Part shown: positions 51,669 to 62,221 of the stretch, piece by piece | Numbering within the stretch: position 1 is the stretch's first letter | Layout: the number at the start of each line of letters is the position of its first letter | NCBI RefSeq assembly: GCF_027941915.1 | Contig: NZ_CP116009.1 | Span: 1,426,001 to 1,490,000, forward strand | Length of the DNA stretch: 64,000 nucleotides | Origin: Ramlibacter tataouinensis | Lineage (GTDB): Bacteria; Pseudomonadota; Gammaproteobacteria; Burkholderiales; Burkholderiaceae_C | Direction: 5' to 3' | The notes under the pieces: model-generated | Database searches by the model: none | Seen by the model: the letters and a program-made list of their open reading frames with translations, nothing else | Told to the model about the DNA's origin: nothing | Translations under genes and position numbers: made by a program

Positions 51669-52910
51669 TCAGGACGCGGCTGCGGCCGGCGGCCCGCCGG
51701 TGCGCGTGCCGCGCCACAGCCGCCACGCGCAAGCGGCCACCGCGACGGCCAGCATCGCGAAGCCGGCCCGCTCGCTGTCGAACAGGGCCGACACCGCGCT
51801 GAACAGCAGGGGCCCGAGCACCACGCCGAAGAAGGTGATGGCCAGCGAGCCGCCGGTGGCGGTGCCGGCCATGCCGGGCGGCGCGCGCCGCGCCACTTCG
51901 GCCAGGTAGACCCCGTTCCAGCCGGTGGCCGAGGCGCCGAACGCCGCCAGCAGCACCAGCACCAGCGGCCGCGGCACCCCGGCCTGCAGCGCCGCCGTCG
52001 CCGCAGCGCACACCGCCATCAGCGCGGCCAGGGCGGCCAGCATGCGGCCGGTGCCCAGCCAGCGGTCGGCCACGTAGCCCCACGCCACCCGCCCGACGAC
52101 GCCGCCGGCCTGGGCCACCGACAGGGCCGCACCGGCGGCCACCAGGCTGTAGCCCAGGTGCGCGTGCAGGTAGGTGACGAGGAAGGCCGCCAGGCACATC
52201 TGCATCGCCGAGAACGCAAACGAGTAGGCCGCCAGCGGCGCCAGCTGCGGATGGCCGAGCACCAGCCGGACCGGCCGCCACAGGCTGCCCGGGCTGACGG
52301 CGCGCGTCGGGTCGCGGTCGGCATCGAGCGCCGCGCGCGGCGGCTGCGCCAGCAACGCGCACACGATGCAGCCGGCCGCCACGCTCCACAGCGCCAGGTC
52401 CACGCCGCCGGCCAGCACCAGCGGCGGCACGATCGCGCCGGCCATCACGCCACCCAGCGGAACGCCGGTCTGCTTGATCGAGAACACCAGCGCGGCCCGC
52501 TCCGGCGGCGTCGTCCGGGCCAGCAGGTGCGAGCTGGCCGGCGTGATCGGCCCGTAGCCCAGGCCGACCAGCAGCGCGCCGGTGCAGATGCCGGCCAGCG
52601 TCGGCCACAGCGCCGACAGCGCCATGCCGGCCGCGCACGCCAGCAGGCCGAACTGGCTGACGCGCAGCGCGCCGTACCGCAGCACCAGCGGCCCGCCGAT
52701 CGAACTGGCCACGGTGGCGCCCACGTACACCAGCCCGACGTAGGCGCCGACCAGCGAAGGCGAGACCTGCAGGGCCTGGGCCACCGCCGGGGCCATGGCC
52801 GGGATGGTGATGACGGTCATCGACATCAGCGCCTGGATGGCCAGCGTCACCGCCAGCACGCCCCACGGACTGGACAACGCGGCTGCGATGCCGCCGCGCG
52901 CGCCGAGCAT
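51669..52910 (-). CDS. Major facilitator superfamily transporter
   Basis: 413 residues with twelve hydrophobic helices. The early segment MSMTVITIPAMAPAVAQALQ and the loop between helices 2 and 3 (GGPLVLRYGALRVSQFGLL) fit an MFS cyanate/nitrate-like or sugar-phosphate-like permease, but the substrate is unknown. The ATG at 52910 is 2 nt after the stop of the upstream ABM-domain gene (a TTG two codons earlier would overlap it), so the pair forms an operon. Confidence 0.87.
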   Translation of the reverse strand: MLGARGGIAAALSSPWGVLAVTLAIQALMSMTVITIPAMAPAVAQALQVSPSLVGAYVGLVYVGATVASSIGGPLVLRYGALRVSQFGLLACAAGMALSALWPTLAGICTGALLVGLGYGPITPASSHLLARTTPPERAALVFSIKQTGVPLGGVMAGAIVPPLVLAGGVDLALWSVAAGCIVCALLAQPPRAALDADRDPTRAVSPGSLWRPVRLVLGHPQLAPLAAYSFAFSAMQMCLAAFLVTYLHAHLGYSLVAAGAALSVAQAGGVVGRVAWGYVADRWLGTGRMLAALAALMAVCAAATAALQAGVPRPLVLVLLAAFGASATGWNGVYLAEVARRAPPGMAGTATGGSLAITFFGVVLGPLLFSAVSALFDSERAGFAMLAVAVAACAWRLWRGTRTGGPPAAAAS

Positions 52911-52912
52911 CC

Positions 52913-53212
52913 TCAAAACGGCTGCAGCACCGTCTCGACGTGGGAGACCTGGGGTGGCGAAGCGAAGAAGGGCCCGGCCAGCGCGCGCCAGCGAGTGAAG
53001 GCGTCGGATCCGCGGAAGGCCACCGTGTGGTCCTCCAGCGTCTCCCAGGCCACGTACAGCCGGTAGACGTTGGGGCGCTCGACCTCACGTTGCAGCGCCA
53101 TGCCCTTGCAGCCCTTGGCTGACTGGAACAGTCCGGCCGCCTGGCGCACGGCGGCCTCGAATCCGGCTTCCTGCCCCGGTGTGACTTCGATGACTGCGAT
53201 CTCGTGGACCAT
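52913..53212 (-). CDS. Antibiotic biosynthesis monooxygenase (ABM) domain protein
   Basis: 99 residues. VHEIAVIEVTPGQEAGFEAA at the N terminus and VYRLYVAWETLEDHTVAFRG near 50 are typical of the ABM/YgiN dimeric alpha/beta barrel. Members act as cofactor-free quinol monooxygenases or heme-degrading enzymes, but many are uncharacterised. It is first in an operon with an MFS transporter and is divergent from aroG. Confidence 0.85.
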   Translation of the reverse strand: MVHEIAVIEVTPGQEAGFEAAVRQAAGLFQSAKGCKGMALQREVERPNVYRLYVAWETLEDHTVAFRGSDAFTRWRALAGPFFASPPQVSHVETVLQPF

Positions 53213-53320
53213 GGAATGTTGCGCCTTTCGTTCGGATGATGGGACGGCAAGGGTTGCCGACGAGCAAGCTTAATTCAGGCCGGCGCCGGTACCGACAGCC
53301 AGCGCACGACAATACCGTCC

Positions 53321-54457
53321 ATGGACATCCTGGACGATCCCCGGCACGACCGCGAGGCGGGCAGCCGCCGCAGCACCCGCGACACCACGCGCATCGACGA
53401 CACCCGCATCGAGGCGGTGCGGCCGCTGATCACGCCGGCGCTGCTGCAGGAGCAGCTGCCCGTGTCGGACGCCACGCTGGCGCTGGTGGAGCACAGCCGC
53501 GCCCGCATCGCCGACGTGCTGCACGGGCGCGACGACCGGCTGCTGGCGGTGGTCGGCCCCTGCTCCATCCACGACCACGGCCAGGCCATCGAGTACGCGC
53601 AGCGGCTCGCGGCGCTGGCCCGTGAAGTCGCCGGCGAGCTGCTGGTGGTGATGCGCGTGTATTTCGAGAAGCCGCGCACCACCGTCGGCTGGAAGGGCTA
53701 CATCAACGATCCGCACCTGGACGGCAGCTTCGCCATCAACGAGGGGCTGGAGCGCGCGCGCCGGCTGCTGCTGGAGATCATCGAGCTGGGGCTGCCGGCC
53801 GGCACCGAATTCCTGGACCTGCTGTCGCCGCAGTACATCGCCGAGCTGATCGCCTGGGGCGCGATCGGCGCGCGCACGACCGAAAGCCAGAGCCACCGGC
53901 AACTGGCCTCGGGGCTGTCGTGCCCGGTCGGCTTCAAGAACGGCACCGAAGGCAGCGTCAAGGTCGCGGCCGACGCCATCCTGGCCGCCCGTGCACCGCA
54001 CGCCTTCATCGGCATGACCAAGATGGGCGTGGCGGCGGTGTTCGAGACACGCGGCAACGGCGACTGCCACATGATCCTGCGCGGCGGCAAGGGCCCGAAC
54101 TACTCGGCGGCGGATGTCGATGCGGCCTGCCAGGCCTTGCGCACCGCGGGCTTGCCCGAAGCCGTGATGATCGACTGCTCGCATGCGAACAGCAGCAAGC
54201 AGCATCGCAGGCAGATCGAGGTGGCGGCCGACATCGGTTCGCGCATCGCGGCCGGCGAGCGGCGGATCGTCGGCGTGATGATCGAAAGCCACCTGGAGGA
54301 AGGACGGCAGGACCTGAAGCCGGGCGTGCCGCCGGCGCACGGCGTATCGATCACCGATGCGTGCATCGGTTGGGGACAGACGGAGGAAGTGCTGCGGCGG
54401 CTGGCGCGCGACGTTCGCAGCCGGCGGGCGGAACGGACCAGCAGCCAGGCCCGGTAA
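53321..54457 (+). CDS. aroG: 3-deoxy-7-phosphoheptulonate (DAHP) synthase, class I
   Basis: 378 residues. First step of the shikimate pathway: phosphoenolpyruvate + erythrose 4-phosphate to DAHP. Conserved class I motifs: VVGPCSIHDHGQAIEYAQRL near 72, MRVYFEKPRTTVGWKGYIND near 110, GARTTESQSHRQLASGLSCP near 187, MTKMGVAAVFETRGNGDCH near 232 and DCSHANSSKQHRRQ near 286. Length and the N-terminal extension fit the Phe- or Tyr-sensitive AroF/AroG group; which amino acid inhibits it cannot be told. Confidence 0.95.
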   Translation: MDILDDPRHDREAGSRRSTRDTTRIDDTRIEAVRPLITPALLQEQLPVSDATLALVEHSRARIADVLHGRDDRLLAVVGPCSIHDHGQAIEYAQRLAALAREVAGELLVVMRVYFEKPRTTVGWKGYINDPHLDGSFAINEGLERARRLLLEIIELGLPAGTEFLDLLSPQYIAELIAWGAIGARTTESQSHRQLASGLSCPVGFKNGTEGSVKVAADAILAARAPHAFIGMTKMGVAAVFETRGNGDCHMILRGGKGPNYSAADVDAACQALRTAGLPEAVMIDCSHANSSKQHRRQIEVAADIGSRIAAGERRIVGVMIESHLEEGRQDLKPGVPPAHGVSITDACIGWGQTEEVLRRLARDVRSRRAERTSSQAR

Positions 54458-54521
54458 CGCGCGTCACTTTCACTGCGCTCGCCTGTCTAACGGGCATCCC
54501 AACCCAGAAAGCGAGTGCATC

Positions 54522-54803
54522 ATGACCAAGGCTCTTGTCACCCTCCTCCTGCTGACCTCCAGCATGGCCTTCGCGAACGAGGCCGCCGACGAGCTGGCCA
54601 ATCGCGACACGTTCACCGGCGAGCGAACGCGCGCCGAAGTGCAGGCCGAGATGGCGCATGCGCGCGCCGCCGGCACCCTGAACGCCAACCTGTACGACGC
54701 CAACAAGAACAGCCAATCGGTCGAGAGCCATCGCAGCCGCAGCGAAGTGCAGGCGGAGGCGGTCAAGGCGAGCCACCAGCGGGTTGTCCACCAACTGATG
54801 TGA
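54522..54803 (+). CDS. DUF4148 family small secreted protein
   Basis: 93 residues. Signal peptide (MTKALVTLLLLTSSMAFA) and two copies of a short motif, RTRAEVQAEMAHARAAG near 40 and RSRSEVQAEAVKASHQR near 73, the hallmark of DUF4148, a family abundant in Burkholderiales. Function unknown; some members respond to oxidative or metal stress. The gene stands alone 64 nt after aroG. Confidence 0.82.
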   Translation: MTKALVTLLLLTSSMAFANEAADELANRDTFTGERTRAEVQAEMAHARAAGTLNANLYDANKNSQSVESHRSRSEVQAEAVKASHQRVVHQLM

Positions 54804-54894
54804 GCCACACGGCGCGCAGGAGCCGGTTGGCCGACCGCCCCGCCCCGGCAAGGTGGCGTGCGGTGGCATCGCCGGGCATCGTGACGCGCCGGCG

Positions 54895-56061
54895 TCAGCG
54901 CCAGCCCGCCCGCTCCAGCGCGCGCAGCACCGTGGCCGCGATCAGCTCGTGGCCGCGCGGCGAGGGATGGAACTCGTCGGAGAAGTACCAGGTCTTCCAC
55001 CAGCCCACCGCCAGGCCCGCCGGGGGCGCTGCATCGAGGGCCGCGTCGGTGCAGGCCGGAAAGTCGCCGGCCGGCGGGCAGGACGCGTCGGTGGCGTTGG
55101 TCAGCCCGAAGGCCGCGGGGTCCGCCACGTTGGCCGTGAAGTCCTCGAAGTACGGCACCAGCGCCACCCGCGGCTCGCCGGCCGCCAGCCGGGCCAGCTC
55201 GGCGTTGAAGCCGGCGATCCATTGGCGCAGTGCGCCCTGGAAGGCGCTGGCCGCGGCGCTGCCCTCGGCACTCGCGAGGCCGGCCACGATGCCGCGAAAG
55301 CGCGGCGTCAGCGTGATGTCCGGCAGGTTGAGCAAGGCGACGCGCGTGGCGCCCCGGTCCAGCGTGTTCGCCTTGACGGTGCTCCACCAGGTCTGCGCCA
55401 GCCGCTGCAGGTAGAGGCCGGCAGCGACGGCGCGACCGTCCGGTTGCGCCAGCGCTTGCGTGATCGTGGATGCATCGAGCTGCTGGCCCAGCAGCGCCAG
55501 GTAGATCGCCTCCTCGGCGGTGCCGCCGGCACGGGCGTCCAGGTAGGCATCGGCCAGCGCCGCGGCATCGTTGCCGCCGGCGTCCAGCAGGATGAGGTCG
55601 CCCGCGCGCCAGGCGCCGCCGTTGGCCGCCAGCGCGGATTCGAGCTGGAACGCCAGCGACAGCGGCAGCGCGGACCCGCCGTGGGTGATGGGGTTGAGGA
55701 TCTGCGCGCCGCCGACGGCGAAGTCGGTGCAGCCGGCGCGGGTCGAGTACACCAGGCGGTCGCTGCTGGAGAAGTGGTTGCACAGCGTGCCGGCACCGAG
55801 CTGCGTGGCGACCCGCTCCGGGTAGACCGGGTAACCGGCGGCCGGGTTGCTCGCGTTCTGCACGGTCGCCTTCAGCCCGAAGGTGCCGACGTCGGCCAGG
55901 CTGTCGCCGGCGACGACCAGGCGCACGGCCCCGCCTGCAGCGGCCGCCGGCGGGCCCGCCGGCGTTTCATCGCCACCGCCGCCGCCACAGGCCGCGGCCA
56001 GCGCCAGCGCAGTCGCGGCCAGCGCGGCCGCCAGGGCGCGGCGCGAGAACGGCGATGCCAT
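54895..56061 (-). CDS. SGNH/GDSL-family secreted lipase/esterase (lipoprotein)
   Basis: 388 residues. Lipoprotein signal (ALAATALALAAAC) followed by a GGGGGDE spacer. The GDSL block I is LVVAGDSLADVGTFG near residue 48 with the nucleophile serine, the block III asparagine is in LLDAGGNDAAAL near 155, and the catalytic D-x-x-H is in FSDEFHPSPRGHE near 365. It should hydrolyse esters at the cell surface. It resembles secreted lipases/autotransporter-type esterases but has no beta-barrel. Confidence 0.88.
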   Translation of the reverse strand: MASPFSRRALAAALAATALALAAACGGGGGDETPAGPPAAAAGGAVRLVVAGDSLADVGTFGLKATVQNASNPAAGYPVYPERVATQLGAGTLCNHFSSSDRLVYSTRAGCTDFAVGGAQILNPITHGGSALPLSLAFQLESALAANGGAWRAGDLILLDAGGNDAAALADAYLDARAGGTAEEAIYLALLGQQLDASTITQALAQPDGRAVAAGLYLQRLAQTWWSTVKANTLDRGATRVALLNLPDITLTPRFRGIVAGLASAEGSAAASAFQGALRQWIAGFNAELARLAAGEPRVALVPYFEDFTANVADPAAFGLTNATDASCPPAGDFPACTDAALDAAPPAGLAVGWWKTWYFSDEFHPSPRGHELIAATVLRALERAGWR

Positions 56062-56185
56062 CGAAGCGGTTCCTGGGCAGGTGGGACGCGGCCGCCACGC
56101 AGGGACGGCCGGACGAGCCGCCAGCTTGACGGCTCAGCGGACGCCCGCGCAATGGCTCCAATGGGCCGGCGGCCGTGCCACTCGC

Positions 56186-57031
56186 TCAGGCGCCGAGCCC
56201 TGCCGCGTGGTGGGCCAGGTGGTCGGCCACGAAGCTGCTGATGAAGAAGTAGCCGTGGTCGTAGCCCTCGTGGCGGCGCAGCTGCAGGGGCTGGCCCGCC
56301 GCCGCACAGGCCTGCTCCAGCCGCTCGGGCCGCAGCTGGCTGGCCAGGAACTGGTCTTCCAGCCCCTGGTCCACCAGCAGCGCGGGGACGCGGGCGCCGG
56401 CTTCGATCAGCCGCACGGCGTCGTGCCGGTCCCAGGCGCTGCGGTCCTCGCCCAGGTAGCCGGCAAAGGCCTTCTGCCCCCAGGGCACTTCGGTCGGCGC
56501 GCAGATCGGCGCGAACGCCGACACGCTCTGGAACCGCCCCGGATGCCGCAACGCCAGCGTGAGCGCGCCATGGCCGCCCATCGAGTGGCCCAGCACGCCC
56601 GTGCGGTCGCCGCGCACCGGGAAATGCCGCTGCAGCAGGTCCGGCAGCTCCTGCATCAGCCAGCTCTCCATGCGCCAGTGGCGCGCGTAGGGCTCGCGGG
56701 TCGCATCCAGGTAGAAGCCGGCAGCCGTGCCGAAGTCCCAGTCGGCGTCGGCGCCGGGAATGCCGCTGGTGCGCGGACTGGTGTCGGGCGTGACCAGCAC
56801 CAGGCCGTGGCGGGCGGCGTGCTGCTGCGCGCCGGCCTTGATGGCGAAGGTCTGTTCGTTGCAGGTCAGCCCGGCCAGGCAGTACAGCACCGGCCGCGGC
56901 CCCTGCCGCGCCTGCGGCGGCACGTAGACGCCGAAGCGCATCGGCAGGCCGACGGCCTGCGACGCGTGCTCGTAGAAGCCCTGGGTGCCGTCGAAGCAGC
57001 GGTGCTGCTCCAGCGTGGTGATCGCGTCCAT
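56186..57031 (-). CDS. fghA: S-formylglutathione hydrolase
   Basis: 281 residues. Hydrolyses S-formylglutathione to formate and glutathione. Nucleophile motif LGHSMGGHGALTLAL near 148; CLAGLTCNEQTF near 50; catalytic Asp and His in LVDQGLEDQFL near 224 and HEGYDHGYFF near 258. The ATG at 57031 is 2 nt after the stop of the frmA-type dehydrogenase gene, so both steps of formaldehyde detoxification are made from one operon. Confidence 0.95.
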   Translation of the reverse strand: MDAITTLEQHRCFDGTQGFYEHASQAVGLPMRFGVYVPPQARQGPRPVLYCLAGLTCNEQTFAIKAGAQQHAARHGLVLVTPDTSPRTSGIPGADADWDFGTAAGFYLDATREPYARHWRMESWLMQELPDLLQRHFPVRGDRTGVLGHSMGGHGALTLALRHPGRFQSVSAFAPICAPTEVPWGQKAFAGYLGEDRSAWDRHDAVRLIEAGARVPALLVDQGLEDQFLASQLRPERLEQACAAAGQPLQLRRHEGYDHGYFFISSFVADHLAHHAAGLGA

Positions 57032-57033
57032 GG

Positions 57034-58140
<1,107 letters not shown>

Positions 58141-58329
58141 GAATTCGTCCTTTTCCTGATGGGCAGAGTGCTGGTGCAAGTGCACGACTTCCCATCGACC
58201 CGCATGAAGCGGTTGAGTTCCCCTGCGATGCGCAGCACGGCCATCGGCCCCTCACCAGGAGATAGGTTTTGCAACGGCCGAGCTTGCTGTCCATACTCCG
58301 GCGCGCAACGCAGCCCCAGGGAGGCAGGC

Positions 58330-61300
58330 ATGACGGTCGAAACGAATCCAGGCCCCGTCGGCAACGATCCGCTGATCGACGCGTGGGTCGAGCAGCGGCG
58401 GCGATGTCTGGGCCCGGATCGCCCTGCCGAGGGCAGCCCGGCCTGGGGCCTCGCCCTCTCGGGCGGCGGCATCCGCAGCGCGACCTTCGCACTCGGCCTG
58501 GCCAGCGGCCTGGCCCAGCAGGGCCTGCTGCGCCGGTTCGACCTGCTGTCCACGGTCTCGGGCGGCGGCTACATCGGCTCGGCGCTCGGCCGGCTGTTCC
58601 GCAAGGGCGAGGACCCGCTGGCCGTCGAGAAGCGGCTGGCGCAGGCCGACGGCACCTGGTTCGTCTGGTGGCTGCGGGCGACCAGCCGCTACCTCACCCC
58701 GCGTGGCGCCAGCGACCTGCTGAACGCGGCCGCGGCCTACGCCCGCAACATGATCGCCGTGCACGTCGAACTGGCGCTCGCGGGCATCGTGCTCGGGGCC
58801 TTGCTGGCCTACTTCAACCTGTTCGTCTGGGGGGGCCTGTTCCATGCCTTCGCCGGACGCGAGGCCTTGCAGGACACGCTAGGTCCGCTGCTGCAGCCCT
58901 GGCTGTCCACGGTCTGGCTGCTGATCGCGCTGCCGGTCCTGGCCAGCATCCCGATCGCCGCCGCCTACTGGTCCATCGCCGCCCGGCGCGGCAAGCGGCT
59001 GGTGCTGACCGAGATCGTCTTCGCGCTGCTGCTGGCCGTTGTCGGTGCGCTGCTCGCCTGGATCACCTGGCAAGGGGTGTCGTTCTGGCGCGTGCTGGAC
59101 GACGCGGCGCTGCGGATCTTCTGCGGAACGCTCGCCGCCATCTGCCTGCTGGCGGCGTGGGGCCCGCTGGTCGCACGGCTGGCGCGGCCGCGACACGAGC
59201 GGCCCTCGCGGGACGCGCGACCGTCGGCGGTACCGGCGCCGCCCGCCACCCACGAGGCGCCGCCCGGCCGCGAAGGCGCCGCGGCGGCACCAATGCAGCC
59301 GCCCATGTCCGACAGGCCCCTGCGCGAAAAGGCCATGAACATGGCCCGTCGCGTGCTCGGCACGACCGTGGACAGCGGCTCCTCGGCCATCCAGCGCAAC
59401 CGGCTGACGCACTGGATGGCGGTCTGCCTGATGGCCGCCGTCGCGCTGTTCGTCGTCGGCGCGATCGAGCGCGCGGCCTGGTTCGTCGCCTTCGAGCGCC
59501 GGCACTACGCCTGGCTGCTGCCGCTGTTCATCGCCCTGGGCGTTGCCGTCGCACGCGCGCTCGCCACGCAGTTGCCGGCGCGCGACCCCTCCGTTCCCGT
59601 CAGCGGCCGGCTGCTGGCCCGCGTGGTGGAACTGGCGGGCTTGCTCCTGTTCGCGCTGCTGGCCGTGTTCTGGGTGGCGGTGGTCTACCGCGTCGGCCTG
59701 CGCAACCTCTTCGAATCCACACCGAACGGCGGCCTGCTGTTCGAGGAGGTCAAGCTGGTGCTGCTGCCGATCCTGCTGCTGCCTGCGCTCTACATCCTGC
59801 TGACCAGCAAGAAGGCGGACTTCAGCAACCTGTCGTCGCTGCACATGTTCTACCGCGCGCGGCTGACGCGCAGCTACCTGGGCGCCGCCAATGGCGGCCG
59901 CTTCGCCACCGGCCCGCAGGCACGGGTCTCCCCGCTGGAAGACGCCGCGCCCGATGCCATGGCCGTTCCGTCGGAACGCCGGGACGTCTTCCATGTGCAT
60001 CCCGACGACAGCGTGGCAATGGCGGACTACGCGCCGCACGAAGCGGGCGGCCCGGTGCACATCCTCAACGCCACCATCAACCAGACGCGCAACGAGCTGG
60101 GCGGCCTGTTCAACCAGGACCGCAAGGGCCAGTACCTGTGCGTGACCTCCGGCGGGCACTACCGCGTCGGGCTGGAGGCCTGGACCGACGACGACGCGCT
60201 GGCCAAGTCGCAGCTGCCGGCCTGGATGGCGATCTCCGGCGCCGCCGTGGCGCCCGGCGTCGGCGGCCAGACCTCCACCGGCTTGTCGCTGCTGCTGTTC
60301 CTGTCGGGCGTGCGCCTGGGCTTCTGGTGGGAGATGGGCGAGCCGCCGGGCGCCGGCTGGCGGCAGCAGCTGCGCGAGTGGCTGTCGCCGCACAAGTACC
60401 GCCTCATGTACGGCGAGGCGCTCGCCCGGTTCGGCGGGCGCGAGGGGCGCTTCTGGTACCTGAGCGACGGCGGCCACTTCGAGAACACCGGGGCCTACAC
60501 CCTGCTGCGCCAGCGGGCCAAGGTGATCGTGCTGTCCGACGCGGCAGCCGATCCGCGATACGAGTTCGGCGACCTCGAGAACCTGGTGCGCAAGGCCCGC
60601 ATCGACCTGCGCGCCGAGATCACCTTTGTCGATCCGGCCAGCGGCGACGCGCCCGAGTTGCAGGGCTTCGGCACCCTCGACCAGTTGTCCGATCCCGCCA
60701 GCAATGCCTGCCTGGCGCTTGCACGCATCGACTACCACGATGGCGGGCCACCCGGCTGGCTGGTGTACGTCAAGCCCAACGTCTTTTCCGGTTTGCCGCT
60801 CGATGTGCTGAAGTACCGGCACGAGAACCTCGCGTTCCCGCAAGAGCCGACCGCCGACCAGTTCTTCAGCGAATCGCAATGGGAAAGCTATTTCCGGCTC
60901 GGCCGGGCGATCGGCGCGCAACTGACGCCCGGGCTGTTGCAGGCCCTGGCCGAGGACGCAGCCTGGACCGGCCGCCTGGAGGCCGCGCCGCGCGGTCAAA
61001 CGCCCAGGGGCGATACCGCGGTGGCGCCCGACGGACTCAAGCGGCTTCCTTTCAGCGTCCGCTTTCCGCGGGTTGTGCCGCTGGCCAAGTCCGGCTTGGG
61101 CCTGACGGCGGTGGCCGGCGTGCTGGCCGCCGCCGGCCAGGCCTGGACGTCCTGGTCGGATGCACGCGAGGAGCGCGAGCAGGCCTACTGGTCGGAGCTG
61201 TACGGAGCCAGCGCGCTGCATGACCGGGTGCAGGCCGGCGATGCATCACTGCTGCCGGATCTGAAGGCCAGGCTGGCCACCTTGGCCCAGCGCTATTGCA

Positions 61301-62181
61301 CCGGCCCCATCCATCAGGTTCCGAATGGCGACAAGGCCGCGGCGATCATCGATTACGTCGCTGCCCAATGCAAGGCCGAACAAGACGCCGGCGGCGACTC
61401 CCACGTGGCAACTCCCGCTTGCGCCGCGCTCGTCGACACGAACGCACGCAATTGCCTCGGCGGCAACGATCGCCTGGGACAACCTGCTTACTGGGGAGTG
61501 TCTTACTCCGATCCCGCCTGGGCGCGTGGCCGGGTGGCCCATGGCTGGGAGAGCCGAAACAAAGGGACACCCGGCGCGCTCGCCCACGGCATGACCGAGC
61601 TGTGGAGTCAATTCACCGCCAGCTGGGTGCCCTCCTGGCTGGTCGATGAGGTGGTCCCGACCAAGGTGGCGATGCCGACCCAGAGTTGGCAGACCCAGGT
61701 TGCCGGCATGTCCACGACGACAGCGGCAGCGCCACCGGCCCACGACCGGATGCCGGCTTCGACCGGCGCGCCTGCCTCAGCGCCAGCTGACCTGACCACC
61801 ACGTCCGTCCCGGCCGCCTCACCCGCGCAGGCTGCGGCCTCGACCCCGGCCGCATCGCTTGACTGCCGGGGGAAGCTGGTCTACCTGCAAATCTATCGCC
61901 CGCAGGATCGCGCCGAGGCCATGCAACTGGCGCGGGCTCTTTCCGCCACGGGTGCACGAGCGCCTGGCGTGGAGGACGTGACGGCAACTGCCCAGCGGGC
62001 CCAGCGCCAGGCGCCCGCGCCGGTCCGGGTGCCCACGGTGATCTATCACACGGAAGGCGAACGAGACTGCGCAATGCAGGTACTAAAGCTGCTGCCGGCC
62101 GACAGCGAGACCCGCAAGCTCGGGCTCGGACTGAGGCCCACGCCGGGCGTTCTCGAGGTGTGGCTGCCGCCCGCGGCATAG
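58330..62181 (+). CDS. Very large multi-pass membrane patatin-like phospholipase
   Basis: 1283 residues, far longer than ordinary patatins (~300-400). Oxyanion loop GGG at 45-47 in LSGGGIRSATFALG; nucleophile S77 in STVSGGGYIGS; catalytic aspartate D713 in LSDGGHFENTGAY. Between Ser and Asp there are about eight membrane helices (roughly 145-500), split by a Pro/Ala-rich loop near 295-340, then a soluble segment. After the catalytic core come a helix near 915-930 and a ~350-residue C-terminal part, with an Ala/Pro/Thr linker and a final small domain (LVYLQIYRPQDRAEAMQLAR). Related giant patatin-like proteins occur in proteobacteria. Probably an inner-membrane lipase; substrate unknown. It is divergent from frmA. 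Confidence 0.8.
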   Translation: MTVETNPGPVGNDPLIDAWVEQRRRCLGPDRPAEGSPAWGLALSGGGIRSATFALGLASGLAQQGLLRRFDLLSTVSGGGYIGSALGRLFRKGEDPLAVEKRLAQADGTWFVWWLRATSRYLTPRGASDLLNAAAAYARNMIAVHVELALAGIVLGALLAYFNLFVWGGLFHAFAGREALQDTLGPLLQPWLSTVWLLIALPVLASIPIAAAYWSIAARRGKRLVLTEIVFALLLAVVGALLAWITWQGVSFWRVLDDAALRIFCGTLAAICLLAAWGPLVARLARPRHERPSRDARPSAVPAPPATHEAPPGREGAAAAPMQPPMSDRPLREKAMNMARRVLGTTVDSGSSAIQRNRLTHWMAVCLMAAVALFVVGAIERAAWFVAFERRHYAWLLPLFIALGVAVARALATQLPARDPSVPVSGRLLARVVELAGLLLFALLAVFWVAVVYRVGLRNLFESTPNGGLLFEEVKLVLLPILLLPALYILLTSKKADFSNLSSLHMFYRARLTRSYLGAANGGRFATGPQARVSPLEDAAPDAMAVPSERRDVFHVHPDDSVAMADYAPHEAGGPVHILNATINQTRNELGGLFNQDRKGQYLCVTSGGHYRVGLEAWTDDDALAKSQLPAWMAISGAAVAPGVGGQTSTGLSLLLFLSGVRLGFWWEMGEPPGAGWRQQLREWLSPHKYRLMYGEALARFGGREGRFWYLSDGGHFENTGAYTLLRQRAKVIVLSDAAADPRYEFGDLENLVRKARIDLRAEITFVDPASGDAPELQGFGTLDQLSDPASNACLALARIDYHDGGPPGWLVYVKPNVFSGLPLDVLKYRHENLAFPQEPTADQFFSESQWESYFRLGRAIGAQLTPGLLQALAEDAAWTGRLEAAPRGQTPRGDTAVAPDGLKRLPFSVRFPRVVPLAKSGLGLTAVAGVLAAAGQAWTSWSDAREEREQAYWSELYGASALHDRVQAGDASLLPDLKARLATLAQRYCTGPIHQVPNGDKAAAIIDYVAAQCKAEQDAGGDSHVATPACAALVDTNARNCLGGNDRLGQPAYWGVSYSDPAWARGRVAHGWESRNKGTPGALAHGMTELWSQFTASWVPSWLVDEVVPTKVAMPTQSWQTQVAGMSTTTAAAPPAHDRMPASTGAPASAPADLTTTSVPAASPAQAAASTPAASLDCRGKLVYLQIYRPQDRAEAMQLARALSATGARAPGVEDVTATAQRAQRQAPAPVRVPTVIYHTEGERDCAMQVLKLLPADSETRKLGLGLRPTPGVLEVWLPPAA

Positions 62182-62221
62182 GGCGAATGACCGATCCGCC
62201 GAGGCGCGGGCCTGACGCCTT

